DNA of 64,000 nucleotides. It comes from Planctomycetota bacterium (GTDB taxonomy: Bacteria > Planctomycetota > J058 > JAJDCP01). How positions within the stretch are numbered: the first letter of the stretch is position 1; every line of letters begins with the position of its first letter. The notes under the pieces were generated by a model. That model searched no databases. It was not told the DNA's origin and saw nothing but the letters and a program-made list of their open reading frames with translations. Below, piece after piece: positions 36,040 to 45,219 of the stretch. The stretch covers positions 107,020 to 171,019 of the forward strand of contig JAJDCP010000013.1 of NCBI GenBank assembly GCA_029260765.1, in the 5' to 3' direction. The translations under genes were made by a program, and so were the position numbers.

Positions 36040-38043
36040 TCAGTTGCGCGTCAGCACCAGCGTGGTCCAGCTGCTTCCGATGATCAGGTCGGGAATCGTC
36101 ACCAGGCCTTCGGCATCAGCCAGCACCGTTCCGGCCAGCGCTCCAAAGCTCCAGCGTACGGTTTCGCCTGGCAGGCAGCGGAAGCCGGACACCCGGCGCA
36201 GGCTGACATCGGCGATGATGGGCAGGCTGCCGTCGGGCTTGTCGCCTTGGGTCGGGTAGCCGGCCTGGGGCGCTGCAGTCCCCGTGCCATCGACGGCACG
36301 CAGCGGCATCTCGAGGCGCTCGGGAGTGTCGACGATCGCCGCAGAGTCCCAGCGCAGGAAGCGGTTGATCGCACCCGCCAGGTCCCCGTCCCAACCGGTG
36401 TCCCCCGCATTGGAGACAGAGCCCGCGTAGCCGGAGTTTGTGCTCCAGCTCTGCTGACCGTTGCCGGCTCCGGTGCCCGGATCGCGGTCGAGACTCGACT
36501 GGCAGAAGGCCGGGAAGGGCAGGTCGCGGCGCAGGTAGCTGTCGCTGGCGAAGATGCGAGACCAATCATCGTCCCACCAGCCTGCGCCCATCACCGGGTC
36601 CGACGAGCCGTGTCCTCCCTCGTCCCAGACGCAATAGTGTCCGATGCGCTCGAGCTGCAGGGCTTGATAGAAGCTCAGGCCGGTCAGTGGCGAGGGCTGG
36701 ATGACGGCGCCGAAGTGGATGGTTCCATCATCTTTGCCGTGCTTGGTGTAGACAAACTGATCGCGGGCCTCCGGCAGCTCTTGCAGAACGCGGGTCAAGT
36801 CGAGCCTGTCCCAGACGCCCATGCCGCGGCCGTCGTCGAGGTTCAGCGTGGGGTCTCCCCAGAAGCCCGCGAGTTGAGAGAGGCGCGCTGGCCGGTGGTT
36901 GCGGGCGATCTTCTGACCGATGGTCGCGTGCACGTAGCAGAAGTGTCGGGCATAGTGCAGACCCAATGTAGCGGCACCGGCGCCCCCCATCGATCCTCCC
37001 GCCACATAGACCCGCTCGGGATCGGCGCCGGGATGGTTCTGCAGCAGCCACTCGATCAGGTGCAGCACGCGCCTCTGGGTGTAGTTGGGCACGGTGCCGG
37101 CGGTGGGGGCCCCGCCCGGCATCTGTTCGCCATAGCCGTACCAATACGTGTTCGAGGGGTCGTGCGCGTAGATCCGGTACTGGCCGCCGGCGCCCCCGGT
37201 ATACGGGGACCCGCCAAAACCATGCAGGTAGACGCGTACCGGCATCTTCTGGCTCGCTGAGGCCCCGTCAGGGATCACGACCCGCGCCCCGAAGCTGCGG
37301 CCGGCATGGCCGGGGCTGTCGAGCCAGCTGTCGGTGGTCTGGGAGAGTGTCAGGCGGGTGTGGTTGCTGGCCGAGACAGTGTTGGTGACCGTAGGCCAGG
37401 GTGGTGTGATGTCGTCGAGGATCTCGATCTGGAGGTTTCTGACGGTCGCGCTCGAGCCGTCGTCTGCAGTCACCACGACCTGGTACGTCTTGCCCCCCTG
37501 GATGAAGTCCGGCCGAAAGCGGATCTGACCGGAGGTCTCGTCCCAAATGGCGCCCGGTGGCAGGCCAGCCATGAACACGCGCACCGGGTCGCCCTCGGGA
37601 TCGTGGGCCCCCACGCTCAGGGTCGCTTCGGTCTCTTCGTGCAGCTGCCACAAATGGGGCATGGTCAACTGCGGTGGGCTGTTGCCTACGTGCAACCAGA
37701 GCGTGCCGGCCAGCTGTCCGTTGTGCTCCACCTGTACCGCATAGTCGCCGCTGCTGAGAAGCGGCAGCGGGGCGCTCAGGGTCTGTGCGTCGAGCCATTG
37801 CGTGGCCAACGCTGCGCCTCCGAGCACGATTCTGTCCTGGCTGGCAAAGCCCTGGCCGCGCACGGTCAGTGTGGAGCTCGAAGCGACGGCGAGCGTGTCG
37901 GGACTGATGCTGAGCAGGGATGGCTGGCCGCTTGGATTTGTGCCGCCTGAGGTTGAGCTGGAGCCTGAGCTGCCTGAGCTCTGGGAGCAGCCGGCCGCCA
38001 GGATGCATGAGATGAGAACCAGCGGAAGGGCACGACGGGCCAT
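36040..38043 (-). CDS. Lipoprotein with TIG/Ig-like domains and alpha/beta-hydrolase (esterase/depolymerase-like)
   Basis: A 667-residue exported lipoprotein. ATG 38043 follows GAGG by seven bases, and the lipobox LAAGC places the lipidated Cys at residue 19, followed by a Ser/Gly-rich spacer. An IPT/TIG-like domain comes next (LLSISPDTLAVASSSTLTVRG), then a putative-Ig fold (FMAGLPPGAIWDETSGQIRF). The hydrolase follows, with an HGFGGSP oxyanion stretch, nucleophile elbow GGSMGGAGAAT and a downstream His in WDEGGHGS. The layout is like secreted esterases and polyhydroxyalkanoate or feruloyl-ester hydrolases. Substrate unknown. A palindrome upstream (38106-38130) may be a TetR operator. Confidence 0.8.
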   Translation of the reverse strand: MARRALPLVLISCILAAGCSQSSGSSGSSSTSGGTNPSGQPSLLSISPDTLAVASSSTLTVRGQGFASQDRIVLGGAALATQWLDAQTLSAPLPLLSSGDYAVQVEHNGQLAGTLWLHVGNSPPQLTMPHLWQLHEETEATLSVGAHDPEGDPVRVFMAGLPPGAIWDETSGQIRFRPDFIQGGKTYQVVVTADDGSSATVRNLQIEILDDITPPWPTVTNTVSASNHTRLTLSQTTDSWLDSPGHAGRSFGARVVIPDGASASQKMPVRVYLHGFGGSPYTGGAGGQYRIYAHDPSNTYWYGYGEQMPGGAPTAGTVPNYTQRRVLHLIEWLLQNHPGADPERVYVAGGSMGGAGAATLGLHYARHFCYVHATIGQKIARNHRPARLSQLAGFWGDPTLNLDDGRGMGVWDRLDLTRVLQELPEARDQFVYTKHGKDDGTIHFGAVIQPSPLTGLSFYQALQLERIGHYCVWDEGGHGSSDPVMGAGWWDDDWSRIFASDSYLRRDLPFPAFCQSSLDRDPGTGAGNGQQSWSTNSGYAGSVSNAGDTGWDGDLAGAINRFLRWDSAAIVDTPERLEMPLRAVDGTGTAAPQAGYPTQGDKPDGSLPIIADVSLRRVSGFRCLPGETVRWSFGALAGTVLADAEGLVTIPDLIIGSSWTTLVLTRN

Positions 38044-38105
38044 GGTAGACCTCAAGAGCTGGGGGTGCGGAACAAGTGTAGCCGCTCCCCGTCGACGAAG
38101 GAAGG

Positions 38106-38130
38106 TTTTGGTAAAGTTCGTTTACGAAAA
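38106..38130 (-). promoter_or_regulatory. TetR-operator-like palindrome upstream of the lipoprotein hydrolase
   Basis: TTTTGGTAAA and TTTACGAAAA are inverted 10-base arms with one mismatch around a 5-base centre. It lies between the tetR stop and the hydrolase start, is AT-rich against its surroundings, and has the arm size expected for a TetR dimer. Confidence 0.5.
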
Positions 38131-38143
38131 AGATGGAGGTGGC

Positions 38144-38731
38144 TCAGTGCCGCCGGTGCTGCTGCAACAACAGCTCGATACCGAGGCTGGCGGCGCTGAG
38201 GTGTTCCTCGGCGTGCGGAAGGCCGCACATGACCGAGACGCCCTGCATGGCTGCGAGCAGGGCGCCGGTCAGGCTGTGGATGTCGCTGTCTGCCCGTAGC
38301 TGGCCCAGCTTGCAAGCTTTCGCGAGGGCGTCGCGCAAGGCATCGCGCAAGCGGCCGATATGATGTCCAATGCGCTCTTGCACCTCGGGGTCATCGCCGC
38401 CGTCCATCGCCGTTCGGGCGAGCAGGCAACGCCCGTTGCGGGCGTGATCGGGCCAGCCGCGCACCAGCTCGAGCACGGTCTCGAGAGGATCAGCGCTGCC
38501 CTGCAGGCGGTTCAATAGTGGGTCGAGCTCAGCGGCGGCGTAGTGGTCGAGGGCGCGCAGAAAGAAGCCGCGTTTGTCGCCGAACAACCGGTACAGGCTC
38601 TGGCGGCAGATCCCAAGCTGCTCGACCAGCTCGGGTACGCGTATGCCCGCAAAACCCCGGTCCCGGAACAGCTCCGCCGCTCCGTCGAGCACTGCCTGCT
38701 CCTCGAACTTTCTCGGTCTTCCGGCGGCCAC
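38144..38731 (-). CDS. TetR/AcrR family transcriptional regulator
   Basis: A 195-residue regulator. The N-terminal HTH (residues about 8-55) contains AVLDGAAELFRDRGFAGIRV, then LGICRQSLYRLFGDKRGFF, matching the TetR helix-turn-helix and its GxxxxxLYxxFxxK end. The C-terminal ligand domain is helical (CLLARTAMDGGDD resembles the YcdC/TetR_C subfamily with a conserved GC(L/P)). It is followed by the lipoprotein hydrolase gene and a palindrome that could be its operator. The inducer is unknown. Confidence 0.9.
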   Translation of the reverse strand: MAAGRPRKFEEQAVLDGAAELFRDRGFAGIRVPELVEQLGICRQSLYRLFGDKRGFFLRALDHYAAAELDPLLNRLQGSADPLETVLELVRGWPDHARNGRCLLARTAMDGGDDPEVQERIGHHIGRLRDALRDALAKACKLGQLRADSDIHSLTGALLAAMQGVSVMCGLPHAEEHLSAASLGIELLLQQHRRH

Positions 38732-38854
38732 GGTGCATCTCCGGAGCGGACTGTGCGGAGGGGCCGCTACTGGTTCTGGTTGCGCGGTCTACGCAGAAAG
38801 CGCGTGTCCTCCAGTTGTCCGACTTTCTGGCTTCGGACGCAAGCGGGAAAGCGC

Positions 38855-41287
38855 CTACATCCATCCCAACCCCAGGGGCTCGCCGCGCAGTACACCGAGC
38901 GCTTCATTGCGCGTGCGTGCGAAGAATCCGGCATCGATATCGACGGCGGCTTGCAGGGCTTTCGAGAAACAGCGGCAGGCGTCGTCCTCGCGACCTTGTA
39001 GGAACAACAGCTCACCGAGCCGCAGGAAGTGTCGGGCCTGGGCCCGCAAGGCGGGGACTCCGCCGATCTTGGCCTGCCAGTCTGCCAGCAGCCCGGAGAT
39101 GTCCGCCTGCTCGTCCGCCAGGGCACGTTTCAGGTCTGCGAAGCCGAAACCGCCCGAGGGGTTCTGGCCAGACTCCGAGTCCGCGTCCGGCTCCGCCAGG
39201 CCTGCTTCGACATCTTCGGCGTCGATGCCGGCGTGGACGGTGGCGAAGAGGGCACTGAGATCTTCTCCGCAGACGTCCGAGAACAGCGCGCAGTCCGATT
39301 CCTTCTCGCTCAAGCCACGGGCTTGCAGGGCAACCCGCTGCTTGCGCCGCGCGAGGTAGCCGTCAAAGATCTTCGCACCGTAGCGCTGTAGCAACAGCCT
39401 GGCGAGGATGCCTCCCTTCCCCTGGCTGCCTTCGAGCAGGAACTGTAGCGCCTTGGCGGGGTTCTTGCCGCGGCCCATGAAGGCCGCTCCCTGCGGGTCG
39501 AGAGCACGGCGGACGCGCAGCCCGGCCACGTCCATGTAGTCGCTGTGGCTGTAGCCGACCGTGTGCAGATGCTCGTGGAAGATCGGAGTGCTCCCCAGAG
39601 CGTCCCGCAAGCGTGTACAGCGCAGCAGATCGTAGACGTTGAAGTTGCTGGTGCCGTTGCTGCTGGCATAGGCACGGACGCCAGCGGGCATACTCGGATG
39701 GATGTTGATCTTGCCCTGCTTCCACTTCAGCTTGCGCAGAGCGACCTCGCGCAGCGGTTGGTAGATCGTCTCGGCTGCGGCGAGGAAGGTCTGGGCCTCT
39801 GCCTCGAGGAAGGCAGGCGCGCTGATGCTGTAACGTTCGCTACCGAAGCGTGCCGCCCCTTCGCCGGAGACTTCGTCGGTCAGCAGAGGCAAGGGGCTGA
39901 TGATCCGGTAGCGCAGGTCCTCGATCGAGGCCCCCGCGAGTGTGGCCTCGAGATCGGCGTAGGAACGCCGCAGGCTGTGGATGCTCTCGCCAGCGCGCAG
40001 GATCTCGACCCGAAGCAGACGCGTGCCGTTGCGGCGACGGTCGCTCTGCTGCACCGAGCTCAACACATGCCCCTGCGCATCGAGCAGGAAAGCCCGCACA
40101 GCGAAGGGAGCCAGCTTCTGGTAACGCTTCTCGTACAGGCTGGCCCAGACGCGGGGTTGCAGGGGCCCGCCCACGCTGAGGTCGAATAGCTGGCCTTGCT
40201 CGAGCGAGTAGGCGCGGCGCTGGAAGCTGAGCCGCTCGAGCTCTGGATGTTCGTAGCTGTAGCCGACATCACAGGCGCCGGCACTGATACGCAGCGCATC
40301 CCCGCGCTTCAGGTCGAGCTGGCGTGCTCCGAGTCCGTCTCCTCCGAGGCGCAGCTCCCAACGCAGCGCGTCGATTCCCTCGGCAGGGCTGTGCCAGGCG
40401 ATCTGGGCGCAGGCTTCGAGATCGAAGGCCAGCTGCTGGGGATCATGCTGCCCCAGCAGGAAGAAGGCTCCCTGCGTGTCCTTGCCGAGGAGCTGGGCGC
40501 GCAGCTGCAGCCCGGCGCTGATCTCGATGGCCGTCTGGGCGTCGGTCTGGAAGCCGAAGCTGAGGAACGGATGGCTGGTCGGAGCCAACTCGAGCCGCGT
40601 GTCGCTTGGCGTGTCGGCGCCTTCAAGCCTGCAGGGCAGGCTGTGGCTGGCATCGAGCTGGACGTTGAGATCAGAGCCCACCGTCAGCCGCCCGCTACGG
40701 ACCAGCACCGGGTCGGCGCGCTCCGCCGAGGCGGCGAACAAGGTGTACTCGCCAGCTGGCAGACGAAGGGCGCACTGCCCATCGGCGTCGAGCGGAGAAG
40801 CCTCGGCGACCGGCAGGGAGATGTCGTAGTCGTGGGAATAGGCCCGCAGGCGCCCGCCGGACAGGGGACGTCCGGCGCTGTCTCGGGCCTGCACCTGCAC
40901 CTGGTAGGAGACGAACCAGGCTGCCGCCGCTTCAGCGGGCGTGGTCGCGAGCGATGCGGGCTCGCGTTCGATGGCGAAGCGGCCGTACAGAGCCAACTTT
41001 GCGCACAGGGATTCAGTGCGCGGCAGCTGCTGCAACTCGGGCAGCAACGCGTGTAGCCAGAGGCGCTCGGCAAGCCGCAGGCCGAGCTTGCGTTCAGAGT
41101 TGGACGAGCTCTGCAACAGGGCACGGGTCGCGGCCAGGCGTAGCTCGGGTTCGACCTGGCGGGCGGCCTGTTCAGCGTCGGCTTGCGAGCCCGCGCTCCA
41201 GGCGCGCGCCAGCTGCGCCGCCTGGTCGTTGGCGGACAGCGCGCCGCAGAGCAGCAGGCAGCTCAGGATGATTGAGGTGCGGGACAT
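38855..41287 (-). CDS. Secreted putative metzincin-type metalloprotease
   Basis: An 810-residue protein starting at ATG 41287 (AGGA upstream) with signal peptide MSRTSIILSCLLLCGALSA. A carboxypeptidase-regulatory-like beta domain lies at about 130-200 (VQVQARDSAGRPLSGGRLRA). The extended zinc motif HEHLHTVGYSH at residues 571-581 fits HExxHxxGxxH exactly (zinc ligands His571, His575 and His581, catalytic Glu572). Met584 shortly after could belong to a Met-turn but is closer than usual. The C-terminus has at least one TPR-like hairpin (HFLRLGELLFLQGREDDAC). I do not recognise the family beyond the motif; the protease call is inference from it. Confidence 0.7.
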   Translation of the reverse strand: MSRTSIILSCLLLCGALSANDQAAQLARAWSAGSQADAEQAARQVEPELRLAATRALLQSSSNSERKLGLRLAERLWLHALLPELQQLPRTESLCAKLALYGRFAIEREPASLATTPAEAAAAWFVSYQVQVQARDSAGRPLSGGRLRAYSHDYDISLPVAEASPLDADGQCALRLPAGEYTLFAASAERADPVLVRSGRLTVGSDLNVQLDASHSLPCRLEGADTPSDTRLELAPTSHPFLSFGFQTDAQTAIEISAGLQLRAQLLGKDTQGAFFLLGQHDPQQLAFDLEACAQIAWHSPAEGIDALRWELRLGGDGLGARQLDLKRGDALRISAGACDVGYSYEHPELERLSFQRRAYSLEQGQLFDLSVGGPLQPRVWASLYEKRYQKLAPFAVRAFLLDAQGHVLSSVQQSDRRRNGTRLLRVEILRAGESIHSLRRSYADLEATLAGASIEDLRYRIISPLPLLTDEVSGEGAARFGSERYSISAPAFLEAEAQTFLAAAETIYQPLREVALRKLKWKQGKINIHPSMPAGVRAYASSNGTSNFNVYDLLRCTRLRDALGSTPIFHEHLHTVGYSHSDYMDVAGLRVRRALDPQGAAFMGRGKNPAKALQFLLEGSQGKGGILARLLLQRYGAKIFDGYLARRKQRVALQARGLSEKESDCALFSDVCGEDLSALFATVHAGIDAEDVEAGLAEPDADSESGQNPSGGFGFADLKRALADEQADISGLLADWQAKIGGVPALRAQARHFLRLGELLFLQGREDDACRCFSKALQAAVDIDAGFFARTRNEALGVLRGEPLGLGWM

Positions 41288-41358
41288 CGAGGTTCCTCCG
41301 GAAGAATGATGCGTTGTCAGGCGGGCATTGCAAAGTCCGGGCCACAAACTCCAACGCA

Positions 41359-41379
41359 GCCGCGCGGGGATTGCGCGGC
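41359..41379. promoter_or_regulatory. Hairpin in the divergent metzincin/AraC intergenic region
   Basis: GCCGCGC and GCGCGGC form a perfect seven-base stem with a seven-base loop between two divergent genes. It could be a regulator site or an attenuating structure. Possible plus-strand promoter elements lie nearby (TTGGTT 41427-41432, TACACT 41450-41455, spacer 17). Confidence 0.3.
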
Positions 41380-41482
41380 TCGGGGCGTCAACCTCTGCCT
41401 GACAGTGCCCCCCGCTTGCGTCGCACTTGGTTGACGTTGGGCGGGCGCGTACACTGCAAGCGCACACCTTCCGAGGTCCGTG

Positions 41483-42292
41483 ATGGGATACCGCGAGCAG
41501 CCGGCCACGCTGCCATTAGCGCGTTGGGTGCGTTGTTTCTGGCTCCTGGACGGGTTGCCGGACAGCGAGCCCGAGAGACTTGTGCCCGATGGCAACCCTG
41601 AGTTGGTGGTGAACCTGGCCGATCCCTTCTGCCAGGTCCACAGCGATGGGCGCCGCCAAACGCAGGCACGCACCCTATTGGTCGGTCAGCTGCGAGGGAC
41701 CCTCGACATCGCCCCGCAGGGTGCTGTCCACCTGCTGGGGATCCGTTTCTGGCCTGGGGGCATGTTTCCTCTGCTCAGACTGCCGCAACACCGATTGCTC
41801 GGGCAGCGCGTCGAGCTGGCAGAGGTCGACCCTGGCTTCCAGACGGCGCTACGTGCAGCGGCCGAGACCTCGGGCAGCTTCGAGCAGGCGTGTGCCCGCT
41901 TCGAGAGCATCTTGCTCGCCCGCCTGGGATGCAGCGCTCTGTCCCCCGTCGAGCGCGCTGTGCAGGCGTTGGTCGCCGCCGATGGGGGCTGGCGCCTCGA
42001 TGCGCTGGCCGCGCATTGTGGTTTGAGCGCCCGCAGCCTCGAGCGCAGATTCCGGCGTGAGGTCGGCCTGGGACCCAAGCTGTTGGCCCGCATTCTGCGC
42101 TTCCAGCGCGTGTTCCGTAGCGGTCAGGACGGGCCCAGCTCGTGGGCGATGCTCGCTGTCCGCGCTGGCTATTGCGATCAGGCCCATCTGATCCGCGACT
42201 TCCGGCTGTTCAGCGGCGGCAGCCCGACTCGCTGGGGCTGGACCGCCCAGAGCCTGGCTGCGTGTTTCGCGCGCCCGGACGGGAAAATTTGA
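41483..42292 (+). CDS. AraC family transcriptional regulator
   Basis: A 269-residue regulator; ATG 41483 is chosen because GAGG lies six bases upstream. The N-terminal half (YREQPATLPLARWVRCFW, then PDGNPELVVNL and LLGIRFWPGGMFPLL) matches the DUF6597-type sensor region found in AraC proteins. The C-terminal HTH pair is RLDALAAHCGLSARSLERRF followed by AVRAGYCDQAHLIRDFRLFSGGSP. The downstream secreted DUF6265-like gene starts 75 bases later and is a likely target or operon mate. The ligand is unknown. Confidence 0.92.
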   Translation: MGYREQPATLPLARWVRCFWLLDGLPDSEPERLVPDGNPELVVNLADPFCQVHSDGRRQTQARTLLVGQLRGTLDIAPQGAVHLLGIRFWPGGMFPLLRLPQHRLLGQRVELAEVDPGFQTALRAAAETSGSFEQACARFESILLARLGCSALSPVERAVQALVAADGGWRLDALAAHCGLSARSLERRFRREVGLGPKLLARILRFQRVFRSGQDGPSSWAMLAVRAGYCDQAHLIRDFRLFSGGSPTRWGWTAQSLAACFARPDGKI

Positions 42293-42367
42293 AGCTGTCG
42301 GTTTTTTCCAAGACCCGTTTGGACTGGCCCGCCACCATGGCAGGGTTGCATAGCGAGGAGGAATGCC

Positions 42368-42859
42368 ATGCGGAGAGCCAGGATCGCGTTGTTGGTTGGC
42401 TTGCTGGTGGGTCCGGCGGCCCTGGCGCAGAGCGCCGAGGAGCAGCTGCAGGACCTGGGTTATCTGGCGGGCAGCTGGGCGGGTCCGATGGGGGATGCCG
42501 TCTTCGAGGCCTGGTACAGCACGCCCGAAGGGGGCAAGGTGCTCAGCTCGAGCCAGTTGCTGGCGGGTGGCCAGCTGCTGTTCTACGAATTCGAGAAGTT
42601 CGAGGTGGCCGAGGACAAGGTCGTGTTGACCCCCTTTCCTGGTGGACAGCAGGCCGCCCAGTTCGAGTTGGTCGAGGTCGATGCAAAGGGGTGCTCGGCC
42701 ACGTTCGACAGTCCCAAGAACGACTTTCCCAGCCGCATCGTCTACGCGAAGGACGAGCGCGGGCACCTGGTGATCACCTTGAGCGATCCGCACGGCGGCA
42801 GCGACCAACAGGAGGTCTTCGACCTGGCGCCCGTGGAAAAAACCGCATCCGAGAAATGA
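42368..42859 (+). CDS. Secreted DUF6265-like protein
   Basis: A 163-residue protein with a signal peptide (MRRARIALLVGLLVGPAALA) and a strong GGAGGA site six bases before ATG. The mature part begins with LGYLAGSWAGPMGDAVFEAW, the usual opening of DUF6265/lipocalin-like secreted proteins, which alternate beta-strands (GGKVLSSSQLL, LLFYEFEKFEV, ATFDSPKNDFPSRIVY). The family is of unknown function, probably a small beta-barrel that binds a lipophilic ligand. It follows the AraC gene and may be controlled by it. Confidence 0.75.
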   Translation: MRRARIALLVGLLVGPAALAQSAEEQLQDLGYLAGSWAGPMGDAVFEAWYSTPEGGKVLSSSQLLAGGQLLFYEFEKFEVAEDKVVLTPFPGGQQAAQFELVEVDAKGCSATFDSPKNDFPSRIVYAKDERGHLVITLSDPHGGSDQQEVFDLAPVEKTASEK

Positions 42860-43018
42860 TGACAGATGGGCGGCCGCGCCGCTTCGACCCGGATGTGTTG
42901 ATCCGCATCAACGGCCTGCAGCGCTTCAAAACGGTGTTGAGCCCCACGCCCTGAGTCCGGCCTCATCCAGACCCCCTCCGGCGGCCGATATTCCCATCAG
43001 GTTCTCTGGAGGCCGGTC

Positions 43019-44194
43019 ATGCCCCGATTCCTACGCGGGCTGTTCTTCCCTGGCGGCTGCCTGGCCGCGCTCGCCATCGGGCTACGCCTGCATTTCGGCC
43101 TGGAGCCGGACATGTTGGCCTGGCTCGAGCGGCTGGCGCCGGCGCTGCTGGTCGCCGGCCTGCTGTTGGCCTGGCGTTTCCACCGCAGTGGCCCCATGTA
43201 TGCGGCGACCGCTCTCCTGGCTGTCTGGGCAGGCCTGCGCTTTCCACCCGCAGGTCCTGAGGCGTCGCTGCTGGCGGGTGCGTTGATGCTGGTGTTGCCC
43301 CTGAACTTGCTGCTGTTCGCGGGCGTGGGGCGGCACCCGCAGCTGCGCAGCTGGGGTATGTTTGTGCTGGCCGCGCAGGCGCTGGCCCTGGCGGCCTTGC
43401 TGCGGGGGGCTCCGGAGAGCCTGGCGCGGGTTCTGCAGGCCGCGCCCCTGGTGTTGGCAAGCCTGCCCGTCCCGCAGCTGGTGGCGGGCGTCTGGTTGCT
43501 GGCGGGCCTGGCCCTGCTGGCGCGGCAGCTCTCGGGCCGGGGGACCGGGCTCTGGTCCTTGCTCGCGGCCGGCTGGGGGCTGGTGGAGCTCAACACTACG
43601 GGCAACCTGGGCTTTGGCTTCAGTCTGGCGGGCTGCCTGCTGCTGGTCGAGCTGGTCGAGATGTCCTACCGGCTGGCCTACCGCGACGAGCTGACCGGAC
43701 TTCCCGGCCGGCGCGCGCTCGCCGAAGCCCTCGATCGCTTGCCGCGTCGGGCGGCCCTGGCGATGTGCGACATCGACCACTTCAAAAAGCTCAACGACCG
43801 CTACGGTCATGCCAATGGTGACCTGTGCCTGCAATGGATCGCGCGTCAGCTCGAGCGGGCCAGCGGTGGTGGGCGGGCCTTCCGCTTTGGTGGCGAGGAG
43901 TTCGCGATGCTGTTCCCTGGCTTGTCGGCGGCGCAGGCTGTGCCCCACCTCGAGGCTATGTGTGCGGGAATCCGGGCCGAGAAGCTGCAGCTCACCCCCA
44001 AGCGCGGCGGTCCCGCGAAGCCGGTCGGCATCACCCTCAGCATCGGCGTCGCCGAGCTCCAGAGCCACGGCTCCGATCCCCGTGCGGTGTTGAAGGTGGC
44101 CGACGAGGCGCTCTACCAGGCGAAACGCCAGGGCCGCAACAAGGTCTGCGAGGCCCGTCTCCCGAAGAAGAAGCAGGTCAAAGCCGCCGCCTGA
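43019..44194 (+). CDS. Membrane-anchored diguanylate cyclase (GGDEF)
   Basis: A 391-residue protein with a GGAGG site. The N-terminal 220 residues are several Leu/Ala-rich membrane segments with no recognisable sensor. The C-terminal GGDEF domain has DELTGLPGRRAL, CDIDHFKKLNDRYGHANGD and the active site GGEEF at residues 291-295, so synthesis of cyclic di-GMP from GTP is likely. The inhibitory RxxD motif expected five residues before GGEEF is absent, so product inhibition through an I-site is not expected. The C-terminus is basic (PKKKQVKAAA). Confidence 0.92.
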   Translation: MPRFLRGLFFPGGCLAALAIGLRLHFGLEPDMLAWLERLAPALLVAGLLLAWRFHRSGPMYAATALLAVWAGLRFPPAGPEASLLAGALMLVLPLNLLLFAGVGRHPQLRSWGMFVLAAQALALAALLRGAPESLARVLQAAPLVLASLPVPQLVAGVWLLAGLALLARQLSGRGTGLWSLLAAGWGLVELNTTGNLGFGFSLAGCLLLVELVEMSYRLAYRDELTGLPGRRALAEALDRLPRRAALAMCDIDHFKKLNDRYGHANGDLCLQWIARQLERASGGGRAFRFGGEEFAMLFPGLSAAQAVPHLEAMCAGIRAEKLQLTPKRGGPAKPVGITLSIGVAELQSHGSDPRAVLKVADEALYQAKRQGRNKVCEARLPKKKQVKAAA

Positions 44195-44199
44195 GCCCG

Positions 44200-45219
44200 T
44201 CACTCCAACTCTGCACGCGCTTCTGCCGAGATCGCGATGGCGATTTTGCCGCGCGCCCGATGCGTCTCGCTGTAGGCGTGGGCGTCAGCGATCTGCTCGA
44301 GCGGGAAAGTCTTGTCGAGCAGAGGTTTGATCGCCCCAGCGTCGACGAGTTCCGCGATCTGATCGAGCTGATCCCCGCGGCACTTCTTGACCACCATCGA
44401 CGCCCGCACTCCGCGGGCCAGACCCTTGAGCTTGAAGCCGATCAGGCCCAGGCCGGTCACCAGCAGGCCGCCGGTCGGCCCGTAGCGCTCGGTGAGCTTG
44501 GGCAGGTTGGCGGTGATATTGGCGACGCAGCCGCCACGCCGCACAGCGGCCAGGGCGCGCTTGCGGTCTTCTCCGCCCAGGCTGTCGAGCACGAAGTCGA
44601 GCTCGGAGACTTGTTCCCACCAGTTCTGGGCGCGGTAGTCGATCACTTCATCAGCTCCCAGGCTGCGCACCAGCTCGGCATTGCCGGCGCTGCAGGTGGT
44701 GATGACGTGGGCGCCCAGGTGTTTGCAGAGTTGGATGGCAAAGCTGCCGACTCCGCCAGAGCCGGCCTGGATCAGGGCGCGCTGCCCTGCTTGCAGCCTG
44801 CCTGCATCGACGACGCATTGCCAAGCGGTCAGGCCGACCAGGGGGATGCCCGCGGCTTGGATATGGCTGATGCTGGCCGGCTTTTTTCCCACCTCGGCCT
44901 CGGCCACGGTGATCAGCTCGGCGTAGCAGCCAGGCCGTCTGTGGGTGGGGCTTGACCAGACCTGGTCGCCTGGCTGAAAACGCGTGACTTGGCTACCCAC
45001 CTCCACGACCTCACCGGACAGATCGAGGCCGAGAATCCAGGGCAGCTTGTAGCGGATCGCGCCCCGCTGGCCCCCGCTGCGGATCTTCCAGTCGACCGGG
45101 TTGACGGCGCTCGCTTGGATGCGGATCAGCAGGTCTTTGGGTCCCGGTCGTGGATCGGGCAGATCCTCGATGCGGAAGACCGATGGCGGGCCGTATTCGT
45201 GGATGCGTGCAGCTTTCAC
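44200..45219 (-). CDS. Zinc-independent MDR NAD(P)H oxidoreductase (quinone oxidoreductase-like)
   Basis: A 339-residue medium-chain reductase from a GTG start overlapping the preceding gene's stop by 4 bases (GTGA). The N-terminal catalytic domain has AVNPVDWKIRSG and LGLDLSGEVVEVG; the Rossmann nucleotide site is ALIQAGSGGVGSFAIQLCKHLGA read in two parts (AGSGGVGSFA). It lacks the Cys cluster of a structural zinc site. Such enzymes reduce quinones or enones. It is the last gene of the 44-50 kb operon, so it may act on the product of that pathway; this is inference. Confidence 0.88.
   Translation of the reverse strand: MKAARIHEYGPPSVFRIEDLPDPRPGPKDLLIRIQASAVNPVDWKIRSGGQRGAIRYKLPWILGLDLSGEVVEVGSQVTRFQPGDQVWSSPTHRRPGCYAELITVAEAEVGKKPASISHIQAAGIPLVGLTAWQCVVDAGRLQAGQRALIQAGSGGVGSFAIQLCKHLGAHVITTCSAGNAELVRSLGADEVIDYRAQNWWEQVSELDFVLDSLGGEDRKRALAAVRRGGCVANITANLPKLTERYGPTGGLLVTGLGLIGFKLKGLARGVRASMVVKKCRGDQLDQIAELVDAGAIKPLLDKTFPLEQIADAHAYSETHRARGKIAIAISAEARAELE

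Noticed and set aside
42859..42954. 31-codon frame in ATGATG overlap after the DUF6265-like gene
   Set aside because: Translationally coupled position is suggestive, but it is too short, has no family and no independent support.
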